22,430 bases of DNA from an uncultured Bacteroides sp. Its GTDB lineage: Bacteria > Bacteroidota > Bacteroidia > Bacteroidales > UBA932. Position numbers and translations under genes: made by a program. Positions 1 to 8,452 of the stretch are shown in pieces (within the stretch, counting starts at the first letter, position 1; each line of letters opens with the position of its first letter). The notes below the pieces were generated by a model that had not been told where the DNA came from, did no database searches, and saw only the letters and a list, made by a program, of their open reading frames with translations. Location: contig UQQM01000027.1 in NCBI GenBank assembly GCA_900543205.1, positions 1-22,430 on the forward strand, given 5' to 3'.

Positions 1-34
1 CCCCCGACGAGGGACAGCACAGCCCGGCCGCTCC

Positions 35-58
35 AAAAACATTTCAATGCTTGAAATG
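35..58 (-). terminator. Candidate intrinsic terminator of the purine operon
   Basis: Bases 40-47 (CATTTCAA) and 51-58 (TTGAAATG) form a perfect 8-bp inverted repeat around a 3-base loop. On the minus strand the hairpin is followed at once by five T (39-35). It overlaps the last codons and stop of purH. The stem is AT-rich, so strength is uncertain, but its position at the end of the operon fits. Confidence 0.5.
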
Positions 59-1576
59 CCTGACTCCGGTGAAGAGCATCGTGATGCCGAGCTCATCGGC
101 CTTGGCGATGGCGTCGTTGTCGCGTATGCTGCCGCCGGGCTGGACTATGGCCGTCACGCCATATCGGGCCGCAAGTGCCACGGTATCATCGAAGGGCAGG
201 AAGCCGTCGGAAGCCAGCACCAGACCCTCAGTGAAACCTGCGGCCTGCGCCTCCTTGAGGGCAATCTCGGCCGAACCGACACGGTTGGTCTGGCCTGCGC
301 CCACGCCGATTGTATGACCGTCCTTAACCACGACTATCGCATTGGACTTCACGTGCTTGACTATCTTCCATCCGAAATTCAGGTCGGCCATCTGCGACCC
401 GTCGGGCCTGGCCTTGGTCACGCACATCTCCGGAGTCACCTCCTCAACCGCCTTGTCCTGCTGCTGCACGAGCATTCCGCCTATTACTCCGACATACTGC
501 ATCTGCTCGGAGCTGTCGGGCGTCATGTCGACCTGCATCACCCTGAGGTTCTTCTTGTGGGAGAGAATCTCCAGGGCCTCGGGAGTATAGGAAGGGGCTA
601 TCACTATTTCCAGGAAGATGGGCTTCATGCCAAGGGCAACCTCGGCCGTCAGTTCGCGGTTCACCGCCACGATGCCTCCGTAGATGCTGACCTTGTCGGC
701 CTCGTATGCGGCCTGCCATGCCTCCTCGATGGTCTTGCCCACCGCAGCGCCGCAGGGGTTCATGTGCTTGAGGGCCACGCAGAAGGGCTCGCTGAAGTCG
801 CGGAGCACCGAAAGCGCCGCGTTGGCGTCCTGGATATTGTTGTAGGAGAGCTCCTTGCCCTGGATCTGACGGGCGAAAGGCAGGGCGTAGGAGCAAGGCT
901 CGAGGGCTCCGTAGAACTTCGCGCTCTGGTGAGGGTTCTCGCCGTAGCGCAGATTCTGCACCAGGTCATACTCAAGGAAGAGCTTCTCGTTCAGCCCGGC
1001 CTTCTCCCTCATCCAGGAGGCGATGCACATATCGTACTCGGCGGTATGGGTGTACGCCTTGGCCGAGAGCTTCAGGCGCGTGTCGTCGGAAGTCCAGCCG
1101 TTCTCCCTGAGTTCGGAGAGCACCTTCCCATAGTCAGCCGGGTCGCAGACTATGGTCACGTCCCTCCAGTTCTTGGCTGCGCTGCGCACCATGGAAGGGC
1201 CGCCGATGTCGATGTTCTCGATGGCATCCTCCATGCTCACGCCCTCGCGGGAAATCGTCTGCCTGAAAGGATAGAGGTTCACGCACACGAGGTCGATGGT
1301 GCCGATTCCCTGCTCCTCGAGGGTCTTCATGTGTCCGGGGACGTCACGGCGCGCAAGGATGCCGCCATGCACCTTGGGATGCAGGGTCTTGACCCTTCCG
1401 TCGAGTATTTCGGGGAATCCGGTCACTTCCGAAATTCCTATGGTGGCAACCCCGCTGTCCTCAAGCAGCTTCTGTGTGCCGCCGGTTGCGATTATCTCCC
1501 ATCCGAGGTCCTTGAGACCCCTGACGAAGTCGACCAGACCCGTCTTGTCGCTTACGCTGACCAGTGCTCTTCTCAT
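44..1576 (-). CDS. purH: Bifunctional AICAR transformylase / IMP cyclohydrolase
   Basis: PurH carries out the last two steps of purine synthesis in the cytosol: it formylates AICAR using 10-formyl-THF, then closes the ring to IMP. The 510-residue product has the usual full length. The N-terminal IMP cyclohydrolase half is marked by SDKTGL (residues 9-14), KTLHPKVHGG (63-72) and RSAAKN (131-136). The transformylase half has RYGENPHQ (210-217) and the KHMNPCG signature with catalytic Lys270-His271. It is the last gene of the purE-L-C-M-N-H operon. Its ATG shares an ATGA overlap with the purN stop, which suggests translational coupling. A small hairpin plus T-run lies over the stop codon. Identification is secure. 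Confidence 0.97.
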   Translation of the reverse strand: MRRALVSVSDKTGLVDFVRGLKDLGWEIIATGGTQKLLEDSGVATIGISEVTGFPEILDGRVKTLHPKVHGGILARRDVPGHMKTLEEQGIGTIDLVCVNLYPFRQTISREGVSMEDAIENIDIGGPSMVRSAAKNWRDVTIVCDPADYGKVLSELRENGWTSDDTRLKLSAKAYTHTAEYDMCIASWMREKAGLNEKLFLEYDLVQNLRYGENPHQSAKFYGALEPCSYALPFARQIQGKELSYNNIQDANAALSVLRDFSEPFCVALKHMNPCGAAVGKTIEEAWQAAYEADKVSIYGGIVAVNRELTAEVALGMKPIFLEIVIAPSYTPEALEILSHKKNLRVMQVDMTPDSSEQMQYVGVIGGMLVQQQDKAVEEVTPEMCVTKARPDGSQMADLNFGWKIVKHVKSNAIVVVKDGHTIGVGAGQTNRVGSAEIALKEAQAAGFTEGLVLASDGFLPFDDTVALAARYGVTAIVQPGGSIRDNDAIAKADELGITMLFTGVRHFKH

Positions 1577-2139
1577 TTCCTTAACAGTTTGTTTATCGTG
1601 TCAATATACAGTCGGTGTTCTATCTTCTGACCTATCCTGTGGATCTCCGCCGGGTCGTTCCCCTCATATTCGAAGGCCTTCTGGGCGATGATCTTCCCGC
1701 CGTCAAGCTCGGCGTTCACATAATGAATCGTGATTCCGTAGACCTTGACTCCGTACTCCACGGCCTGCTCTACCGCGTGCGCACCCCGGAAGGCGGGGAG
1801 CAGCGAAGGGTGGATGTTGATTATACGGCCTTCGTAGGCCTTCAGGAGCACGTCGGAAAGTATGCGCATATAGCCCGCCAGGCAGACCAGCTCCACTTTC
1901 TCGGCGTCCATGCGGCGCACGATCTCCTCTTCATATTCAGCCTTCGATGCGTAGCTCTTGGGCGAGAACACGAAGCTCTTTATCCCCATGCGCTCCGCCT
2001 TGCCCACCACGGGTGCGGCAGGCTTGTCGCAGACCATGAGCACCACCTCCGCGTCTATGGTACCGTCGGCGCAGGCGCGGGCTATGGCATCGAAATTGGT
2101 GCCTTCGCCGCTCGCGAATACTGCAAGCCTGTGCTTCAT
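1573..2139 (-). CDS. purN: Phosphoribosylglycinamide formyltransferase (folate type)
   Basis: PurN transfers a formyl group from 10-formyl-THF to GAR, giving FGAR, the substrate of PurL encoded upstream. The 188-residue protein has typical length. Visible marks are the N-terminal phosphate-binding loop ASGEGTNFDAI (9-19), LAGYMRIL (88-95), and the catalytic block INIHPSLLPAF with Asn108 and His110, plus ELDGGK with Asp146, matching the Asn/His/Asp triad of the family. Start and stop both sit in ATGA overlaps, with the purM stop upstream and the purH start downstream. The formate-dependent alternative PurT would be an ATP-grasp protein and can be excluded. Confidence 0.96.
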   Translation of the reverse strand: MKHRLAVFASGEGTNFDAIARACADGTIDAEVVLMVCDKPAAPVVGKAERMGIKSFVFSPKSYASKAEYEEEIVRRMDAEKVELVCLAGYMRILSDVLLKAYEGRIINIHPSLLPAFRGAHAVEQAVEYGVKVYGITIHYVNAELDGGKIIAQKAFEYEGNDPAEIHRIGQKIEHRLYIDTINKLLRK

Positions 2140-3167
2140 CGCATTATGATGTTTACGCCGGGCTCGGCGGTCACCTTGCCTATCACGGACGCCTTCTCTC
2201 CCCGGGACTCCAGTATGCCGATGGCCTTGCCGGCTTCGGCCTCATCAAGCACGAGGACCATTCCTATGCCCATGTTGAAGATGTTGAACATCTCCCTGTG
2301 GGGGACACCGCCCCATTTCTCGAGCACCCTGAACACTGGAAGAATCTCCCAGCTCCCCTCATGGATTTCGAGGCCCTGGCCTTCATGAAGCACGCGGGGG
2401 ATGTTCTCGTCGAAACCGCCTCCGGTGATATGGGCGACTCCATGGACATCGCATTTGCGGATGACCTCCAGAACCTGCTTCACATATATGCGGGTCGGCG
2501 TCAGGAGCACGTCGCCGAGGCGCCTTCCCCCGAACTCCTCCACGGTGTCGTGATATGAGAGCCCCCTGTCTCCGACTATCTTGCGGACCAGGCTGAAACC
2601 GTTGGAATGCACGCCCGAAGAGGCTATTCCGACCAGGACGTCCCCGGCCTTGACCTTAGAGCCGTCAATCAGCTTCGATTTCTCCACCACGCCGGTGGTG
2701 TAGCCGGCTATGTCATATTCTCCGTCGGCATACATTCCGGGCATCTCGGCAGTCTCGCCGCCCACCAGTGCGCATCCGGCCTGGCGGCAGCCCTCTGCGA
2801 CTCCGGCGACAATCGCCTCCACCTTCTCGGGCACGTTGTGGCCTATGGCCACGTAATCCAGGAAGATGAGAGGTTCCGCTCCCTGCGCGAGCACGTCGTT
2901 GACGCACATCGCCACGGCATCGATGCCCACGGTGTCGTGCCTGTCCATGGCGAAAGCTATCTTGAGCTTGGTTCCGACCCCGTCGGTCCCGCTTACCAGC
3001 ACCGGCTCATGGATTCCCAGGGCGGAAAGGTCGAACATACCCCCGAACGAGCCTATGCCTCCCATGGAGCCGGGACGCACGGTCGATGCCACATGCTGCT
3101 TTATCCGGCGTACAACTTCATATCCGGCTTCCAGGTTCACACCTGCATTTTCGTAAGTCTTGGCCAT
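2136..3167 (-). CDS. purM: Phosphoribosylformylglycinamidine cyclo-ligase (AIR synthase)
   Basis: PurM uses ATP to close FGAM to AIR, the step after PurL. The 343 residues are the standard size. Family marks are SGTDGVGTKL (59-68), a conserved nucleotide/substrate loop, and GGETAEMPGMY (136-146). The gene lies 6 bases downstream of purC and overlaps the purN start by ATGA. PurM and PurL belong to the same ATP-binding superfamily, but this is the single-domain form with no glutaminase. No oddities seen. Confidence 0.96.
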   Translation of the reverse strand: MAKTYENAGVNLEAGYEVVRRIKQHVASTVRPGSMGGIGSFGGMFDLSALGIHEPVLVSGTDGVGTKLKIAFAMDRHDTVGIDAVAMCVNDVLAQGAEPLIFLDYVAIGHNVPEKVEAIVAGVAEGCRQAGCALVGGETAEMPGMYADGEYDIAGYTTGVVEKSKLIDGSKVKAGDVLVGIASSGVHSNGFSLVRKIVGDRGLSYHDTVEEFGGRRLGDVLLTPTRIYVKQVLEVIRKCDVHGVAHITGGGFDENIPRVLHEGQGLEIHEGSWEILPVFRVLEKWGGVPHREMFNIFNMGIGMVLVLDEAEAGKAIGILESRGEKASVIGKVTAEPGVNIIMR

Positions 3168-3173
3168 ATTATC

Positions 3174-3935
3174 TTAACTTTCCTTTGGTTTTCCTTCGTC
3201 TCCGTACACTGAAAGAAGCCTGTCGAGCACCTTCTGGTAGGATGCGACTATATATCCCAGGTCGTGGCGGAAACGGTCCTTGTCGAGCCTCTCGTCGGTC
3301 GCCGCGTCCCAGAAACGGCCCGTGTCGGGCCCTATTTCGTCGCAGACCATTATACGCCCTTCGGCATCGCGGCCGAACTCCAGCTTGAAATCGACCAGCT
3401 TCAGGCCGGCGGTCGCACAGAGCTCCGTCAGCAGCCCGTTGACCTTCCCCGCCACACCGTAGATGAACGAAAGGTCCTCGAAGCTGACGATTCCGAGGGC
3501 CACAGCCTCGCTGTCGTTGATCAGGGGGTCGCCCAGCTCGTCATCGTTGTAGTTGAGGTCATAGATTACGTTGGACGCCCTGGTCCCCTCCTCTATGCCC
3601 AGCCTTCCCGAAATGGAACCGGCGAAATAGTTGCGCACCCTGAGCTCCAGCGGGATGTTGCGGCTCTTGCGGCAAAGCTGCTCGTTGTCGGCCACCTCGG
3701 CCAGGAAATGCGTGTGCACCCCGTTCCTCTCCAGGTAGCTGAAAAGCAGGGACGAAATCCTGTTGCTCACCACCCCTTTCCCGGGGAATACGGCCTTCTT
3801 TATGTTGTTGTAGGCCGTGGCAACGTCCTTGAAGCGGAAAATCACCTTCTCGGGGTCTTCCGTCGCATAGACCTGCTTCTCGTTCCCGTCGAAAAGCAGC
3901 TCTCCCTTGACTATCTCGTTATCCGTCTGCGGCAT
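3174..3935 (-). CDS. purC: SAICAR synthetase (phosphoribosylaminoimidazole-succinocarboxamide synthase)
   Basis: PurC joins CAIR (the product of PurE) with aspartate using ATP. The 253-residue chain fits the short bacterial form. Visible signatures are LRVRNYFAGS (98-107), LVDFKLEFG (180-188) and DEIGPDTGRFWD (199-210), the two C-terminal blocks being the classic SAICAR synthetase patterns. It starts 5 bases after the purL stop and ends 6 bases before purM, so it is clearly within the operon. Confidence 0.96.
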   Translation of the reverse strand: MPQTDNEIVKGELLFDGNEKQVYATEDPEKVIFRFKDVATAYNNIKKAVFPGKGVVSNRISSLLFSYLERNGVHTHFLAEVADNEQLCRKSRNIPLELRVRNYFAGSISGRLGIEEGTRASNVIYDLNYNDDELGDPLINDSEAVALGIVSFEDLSFIYGVAGKVNGLLTELCATAGLKLVDFKLEFGRDAEGRIMVCDEIGPDTGRFWDAATDERLDKDRFRHDLGYIVASYQKVLDRLLSVYGDEGKPKES

Positions 3936-3940
3936 GATGG

Positions 3941-6900
3941 CTAATGTTTGCGGAAATATCTCACTGCGTTGTCGAACAGCGGCTGCTCAAGCTCCTCGGG
4001 GATGTTCTTGAACAGATTGCGCTCGAAACGTTCGGTATGTCCCATCTTCCCGAGTATCTGTCCGTCGGGGCTGATGATTCCCTCAATGGCGAAACTTGAA
4101 CCGTTGGGGTTGTACGGCGACTCCATGGTGGGCTGCCCGGTGACCGGATCCACATACTGGAAAGCCACCTGTCCAGCCTCGAAAAGCTCCCTGGCAAGTT
4201 TCTCGCTGACGGTGAACTTGCCTTCGCCATGGCTCACGGCTATGGTGTGGAGCTCTCCCGGCTTCATCGAAGACAGCCAGGGCGAAGCGTTGGAGACCAC
4301 TCTGGTGGTGACCATCTGCGAGATGTGGCGGTTGATGTCGTTGCGGAACAGGGTGGGCGACTCCCGGGTCACTCCGCCCGGTTTTCCGTAGGGCAGAAGT
4401 CCGCTCTTGACCAGAGCCTGGAAGCCGTTGCAGATTCCGAGTATGAGCCCTCCCCTGTCGAGCAGGGCCTGTATCTGTTCCGCGACTTTGGCGTTCTCCA
4501 GCACGTTGGCTATGAACTTTCCGCTTCCGTCAGGCTCGTCTCCGGCGGAGAAGCCTCCCGCCAGTGACAATATGTCGCAGGCGGCGATATTCGCGGCCAT
4601 TTCGTCTATGGACTCCAGCACGTCGCGGCCGTCGAGGTTGCGGAACACCCCGAAGCGCACCTCGGCCCCGGCCTTCCTGAACGCCTTGGCCGTATCGTAG
4701 TCGCAGTTGGTTCCGGGGAACACCGGAATGAACACGAGGGGATGCTCCTTTCCCTGCACGGGGCGGAGGGTTCCGGGCCGGGAGACGGCCTTGACTCCGG
4801 ACATACGCTTCAGCGCCTTGACCGAATCGGCGGAAGGCGCGCTCACCGTGGGATATATGCGCGAATACCTCAGGCCGTTGGCTTCCATCAGCCTGTCGAT
4901 GCCCAGGCTCTCGCCGTTCACGTGGAGCTTTCCGTCCTCTCCGTCCGTGACCTTTCCGAGCAGTATCGCAGAAGGGAAATCAAGTTCCGACTGCGATTCC
5001 ACGACTATCGAACCGTAGCTCAGGTCGAAGAGACTGCGCTCGTCGATCCTGACATCTACTCCGAACTGGTTGCCGAAGGACATTTTCGCGAGGGCCTCGG
5101 CGACTCCTCCGAAGCCTACGGACCATGCGGAAACTATGTCGCCGGAAAGTATCCTGGAATGGACGAAGTCCCAGTTCTTCTTCAGGGCATCGAGGTCGGG
5201 CATGCGGTTGCCGAGGGGCGTGTGCTTGATCAGATAGAGCCTGTCGCCCTCCCATTTGAGCTCGGGGGAGATCACGTCGGACGCGTTCACGGTAGTGATT
5301 CCGAAGGCTATGAGCGTGGGAGGCACGTTGATGTGCTCGAAGGTGCCGCTCATCGAATCCTTTCCTCCGATTGAAGGCAGGCCGAGTCCGAGCTGCATCT
5401 TGAGCGCTCCGAGCAGGGCGCTCAGGGGTTTGCCCCAACTGTGGGGGTCATGTGTCATGCGCTCGAAATATTCCTGGTAGGAGAAACGCATGCGGGACCA
5501 GTCGCCGCCTGCCGCGACAACTTTCGCGCAGGCCTCCACCACGGAATATGCCGCGCCGTGGTAGGGACTCCACCCGGCCAGGTCGGGATTGTAGCCGAAG
5601 GCCATGACGCTGGCGGTGTCGGTATAGCCCGGCACCGGAAGCTTCTGCACGGAAACCTGGGTCTCCGTGCTCTGGGTCGCACCTCCGTAGGGCATGAGCA
5701 CCGTGGAGCGGCCGACCGTCGAATCGAACATCTCCACAAGTCCCTTCTGGGAGGCCACGTTCGGCCCGGAGAGCAGATTCGCGAATTTCCCGGAGAGATT
5801 ATCCCCTTCAGGTTCGCGGAGGAACGGATCCCTGTCCTCGACGGCGGATATGCAGGCCGTCGCGACGTGCCTGGCGCCCGCGCTGTCGATGAACTCACGG
5901 CTGATGTCCGCCACGAGCTCGTCGCCGTTGAACATGCGCATCCTGCCCCTGCCGGTCACATCGGCGACGTAGGTCACCTCCACGTTCTCGCTGCGGCAGT
6001 AGGATTCGAACTCCTCCCTGTCAGCAGCCCCGACCACTACCGCCATCCTCTCCTGGGACTCGCTGATGGCGAGTTCGGTGGAGTTCAGTCCGCTGTATTT
6101 CACGGGCACCCTGTCGAGACGGATATCCAGTCCGGGAGCGAGCTCGCCTATCGCGACGCTGACTCCTCCGGCGCCGAAATCGTTGGATTTCTTTATAAGC
6201 CTGGTGACCTCGGGGCGGCGGAACAGCCTCTGCAGCTTGCGTTCCTCGGGGGCGTTTCCCTTCTGCACCTCGCTTCCGCAGGTCTCGATCGAGCTTTCGG
6301 TATGCTCCTTGGACGAGCCTGTCGCCCCTCCTATTCCGTCACGGCCGGTCCTTCCGCCGAGCAGCAGAATCACATCGCCCGGAACCGGGCTTTCGCGGCG
6401 CACGTTCTCCGCCTTGACCGCTCCGACCACGGCGCCGGTCTCGAGCCTCTTGGCGACATAGCCGGGATGGTATATCTCGCGCACGCAGGTGGTTGCAAGA
6501 CCTATCTGGTTGCCGTAGCTGGAATAGCCTGCGGCAGCCTTGCGGCTGATGACCCTCTGCGGGAGCTTTCCGGGCAGAGTCGCGCTAACGGGGGCGGTGA
6601 TGTCGCCGGCTCCGGTGACCCGCATCGCCTGATAGATGTACGACCTGCCGGACAGCGGATCGCGTATCGCCCCGCCGAGACAGGTGGACGCACCTCCGAA
6701 AGGTTCTATCTCGGTGGGATGGTTATGGGTCTCGTTCTTGAACTGCAGCAGCCATTTCTCGGTGGCACCGTCCACATCCACGTCCACGTAGATGCTGCAT
6801 GCGTTGTTCTCCTCGCTCTGCTCCAGGTCGTCAAGCAGGCCCTGCTTCCTGAGCCAGCGGGCGCCTATTGTCGCCAGCTCCATGAGGCACAGGCGCTTGC

Positions 6901-7684
6901 CGTCCCTGCCGAGCTCATGGCGTATATGCCTGAACTCCTCGAGCTCCGACTCTATCTCCGCACGAACGAACGAATCGTCCACGGCAATCTCCTGAAGCTC
7001 GGTCGTAAAGGTGGTATGGCGGCAGTGGTCGCTCCAATAGGTGTCCAGTATGCGCAGCTCTGTCTCGGTGGGATTGCGCTTCTCGCCCCGGAAATATTTC
7101 ACGACTTCGGCAAGGTCTTCCGCGCTCATGGCGAGCCCCCACCTGCCGCAGAAGGCCGCGTATTCCTCCGGCTTCATGTCGATGAAGCCTTCGAGGGAGG
7201 CCAGAGGCTTAACGTCCACCTTGTCGTATGGCTTCAGCACCGACAGGTCCTTGGGCCGCGACTCGACGGCATTGATGAAATAGCGCCTTATCCTGGCGAG
7301 GTCTTCGTCGGAGAGGTCGTCATCGAAAATCAGCAGCCGCGAGCTGCGTATCTGGATATCCGCGCCCGGGTCTATCAGGTGCACGCAGTCGACCGCGGAA
7401 GACGCGCGCTGGTCGAACTGGCCGGGGATGTACTCCACCGCAAGATATTTCCTGCCCTCGAGGCTGCAGCTGTCGGACACCGTGTCGGTCACTATCTCGC
7501 CGAAGACGGTATAGCGGCATTTCTCCAGCAGCTCGTCGGAGAAGCCGAAGAGGTCGTAGACATTGAGCAGCCGCAGGCTGCGCAGCGACAATGAGAGATT
7601 TTCGTTGAACTCGCTCCTCAGGCTCTCGGCCTCCACCCGGAACTCCGGGTTCTTCTCGACATAGATCCTGTGAGCTTTCATCAT
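3941..7684 (-). CDS. purL: Phosphoribosylformylglycinamidine synthase, large single-chain form
   Basis: This enzyme converts FGAR to FGAM with ATP and glutamine. At 1247 residues it is the fused large PurL, so separate purS and purQ are not needed. In order it shows an N-terminal PurS-like region, [13 protein letters not shown] (214-226), the ATP/substrate block [20 protein letters not shown] (316-335), a second AIRS-like half, and a C-terminal class I glutaminase with nucleophile Cys1085 in GICNGFQ and the His1216/Glu1218 pair in GHTER. The ATG at 7684 overlaps the purE stop as ATGA; a second ATG follows immediately (7681), so the start could be one codon shorter. Long antisense reading frames here are GC-driven shadows. 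Confidence 0.97.
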   Translation of the reverse strand: MMKAHRIYVEKNPEFRVEAESLRSEFNENLSLSLRSLRLLNVYDLFGFSDELLEKCRYTVFGEIVTDTVSDSCSLEGRKYLAVEYIPGQFDQRASSAVDCVHLIDPGADIQIRSSRLLIFDDDLSDEDLARIRRYFINAVESRPKDLSVLKPYDKVDVKPLASLEGFIDMKPEEYAAFCGRWGLAMSAEDLAEVVKYFRGEKRNPTETELRILDTYWSDHCRHTTFTTELQEIAVDDSFVRAEIESELEEFRHIRHELGRDGKRLCLMELATIGARWLRKQGLLDDLEQSEENNACSIYVDVDVDGATEKWLLQFKNETHNHPTEIEPFGGASTCLGGAIRDPLSGRSYIYQAMRVTGAGDITAPVSATLPGKLPQRVISRKAAAGYSSYGNQIGLATTCVREIYHPGYVAKRLETGAVVGAVKAENVRRESPVPGDVILLLGGRTGRDGIGGATGSSKEHTESSIETCGSEVQKGNAPEERKLQRLFRRPEVTRLIKKSNDFGAGGVSVAIGELAPGLDIRLDRVPVKYSGLNSTELAISESQERMAVVVGAADREEFESYCRSENVEVTYVADVTGRGRMRMFNGDELVADISREFIDSAGARHVATACISAVEDRDPFLREPEGDNLSGKFANLLSGPNVASQKGLVEMFDSTVGRSTVLMPYGGATQSTETQVSVQKLPVPGYTDTASVMAFGYNPDLAGWSPYHGAAYSVVEACAKVVAAGGDWSRMRFSYQEYFERMTHDPHSWGKPLSALLGALKMQLGLGLPSIGGKDSMSGTFEHINVPPTLIAFGITTVNASDVISPELKWEGDRLYLIKHTPLGNRMPDLDALKKNWDFVHSRILSGDIVSAWSVGFGGVAEALAKMSFGNQFGVDVRIDERSLFDLSYGSIVVESQSELDFPSAILLGKVTDGEDGKLHVNGESLGIDRLMEANGLRYSRIYPTVSAPSADSVKALKRMSGVKAVSRPGTLRPVQGKEHPLVFIPVFPGTNCDYDTAKAFRKAGAEVRFGVFRNLDGRDVLESIDEMAANIAACDILSLAGGFSAGDEPDGSGKFIANVLENAKVAEQIQALLDRGGLILGICNGFQALVKSGLLPYGKPGGVTRESPTLFRNDINRHISQMVTTRVVSNASPWLSSMKPGELHTIAVSHGEGKFTVSEKLARELFEAGQVAFQYVDPVTGQPTMESPYNPNGSSFAIEGIISPDGQILGKMGHTERFERNLFKNIPEELEQPLFDNAVRYFRKH

Positions 7685-8148
7685 ATTTCCGTCCGAAGGA
7701 CTTTCTCAGCCTGTGATTTCCTGAATTCCTCGAGTTTCGCCGCGAGCGAGGCATCGGAGAGAGCCAGTATCGAAACCGCGTAGAGCGCCGCGTTCTTGGC
7801 TCCGTTTATGGCCATCGTGGCCACGGGAATGCCGGACGGCATCTGCACTATCGACAGGAGGGAGTCCAGGCCTCCGAGGCCGGAAGTCCTGATGGGGACC
7901 CCTATCACCGGAAGCGTGGTCATCGCCGCGGCCATTCCGGGAAGATGGGCGGCTCCGCCGGCTCCGGCTATGACGACCTCCACTCCCCTCTCCCTCGCCG
8001 AGGACATGTACTCGCGGAAGAAATCGGGGGTGCGGTGCGCACTTATGACCTTCTTTTCGTATGGAACACCAAAACCGTCGAGAATTCCGCAAGCGGCGGA
8101 CATTACGTCCCAGTCGCTTCCGGACCCCATAATAATACTGACTTTCAT
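7681..8148 (-). CDS. purE: N5-carboxyaminoimidazole ribonucleotide mutase (class I PurE)
   Basis: PurE rearranges N5-CAIR to CAIR, the PurC substrate. The 155-residue protein shows [10 protein letters not shown] (7-16) with the conserved Ser/Asp, SAHRTPDFF with the active-site His, and [12 protein letters not shown], all close to class I enzymes such as that of Escherichia coli. Class I enzymes need PurK, which is not present in this window. It is the first gene of the purine operon; a promoter with good -33 and -7 boxes lies 55-86 bases upstream, giving an untranslated leader of roughly 50 bases. The stop overlaps the purL start. Confidence 0.95.
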   Translation of the reverse strand: MKVSIIMGSGSDWDVMSAACGILDGFGVPYEKKVISAHRTPDFFREYMSSARERGVEVVIAGAGGAAHLPGMAAAMTTLPVIGVPIRTSGLGGLDSLLSIVQMPSGIPVATMAINGAKNAALYAVSILALSDASLAAKLEEFRKSQAEKVLRTEI

Positions 8149-8202
8149 ATACTATCTAAGATTATGAGCCAACCCGGCGCCTGTCTCTTACCAACGGCAT
8201 CG

Positions 8203-8234
8203 CAAAGGTACAACATTCCTTCAGGCCCTGCAAA
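8203..8234 (-). promoter_or_regulatory. Promoter of the purine operon (Bacteroidota type)
   Basis: Read on the minus strand there is TTTG (8234-8231), a 20-base spacer, then TACCTTTG (8210-8203). This matches the Bacteroidota housekeeping consensus TTTG ... TAnnTTTG. Transcription would start near 8197, about 50 bases before purE. No purine-riboswitch fold is evident in the short leader. Confidence 0.75.
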
Positions 8235-8291
8235 TGTATTTATCCACATTTTTTGTTGAAAAATTTATTATTCTTTTAATCCGATTTTGAC

Positions 8292-8299
8292 TACCTTTG
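8292..8299 (+). promoter_or_regulatory. -7 box of the pyrimidine operon promoter
   Basis: TACCTTTG at 8292-8299 is an exact TAnnTTTG match and identical to the -7 box of the divergent purE promoter. No convincing TTTG is found 19-21 bases upstream, where the sequence is an AT-rich run (8259-8280), so the -33 element is weak or absent. The start would fall near 8304-8306, giving a leader of about 137 bases before pyrC. Confidence 0.6.
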
Positions 8300-8314
8300 T
8301 AAAAATGACGAACA

Positions 8315-8452
8315 ATGAGAAATTTTAGACAGAATTCCTTCAGTCCTGCCTCCGTCAGGCACAATTTCCATTGTTCCGGCTCATATTCACCCTATTCCCA
8401 GGCAGCTTGGCAAGGCTGTCTGTTTTTTTACCTGTCCCGATATGAACAATGA
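8315..8452 (+). CDS. Candidate 45-codon leader peptide of the pyr operon
   Basis: An ATG about 10 bases after the predicted transcription start opens a 45-codon frame that runs through the terminator hairpin, reads the T-run as Phe-Phe-Tyr, and ends at a TGA (8450-8452) just inside pyrC, in a different frame. The peptide begins MRNFRQNSFS and shows no similarity I recognise. It has no Shine-Dalgarno, but the upstream stretch is A-rich, as is common for starts in this phylum. The geometry resembles enteric pyrL, where a ribosome translating the leader prevents formation of the terminator hairpin when UTP is scarce. An open frame of this length can occur by chance, so coding status is an inference. 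Confidence 0.4.
   Translation: MRNFRQNSFSPASVRHNFHCSGSYSPYSQAAWQGCLFFYLSRYEQ
8399..8429 (+). terminator. Intrinsic terminator (attenuator) in the pyrC leader
   Basis: Bases 8399-8408 pair with 8413-8422 in a 10-bp stem with two G-U pairs and a GGCA loop, followed directly by seven T (8423-8429). This is a canonical intrinsic terminator, yet it sits between the pyr promoter and pyrC, 12 bases before the ATG. Such a position is expected for an attenuator and not for an operon end. An upstream segment (8346-8351) could pair with its left arm. Confidence 0.8.

Noticed and set aside
5441..7594. 717-codon open frame on the plus strand opposite purL, and similar long antisense frames opposite purH and uvrB
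   Set aside because: They mirror highly conserved genes in GC-rich DNA, have no family resemblance, and are rich in Arg, His and Gly, as expected for shadow frames.
8149..8197. Purine riboswitch before purE
   Set aside because: The predicted leader is only about 50 bases and lacks the three-way junction of a purine riboswitch.
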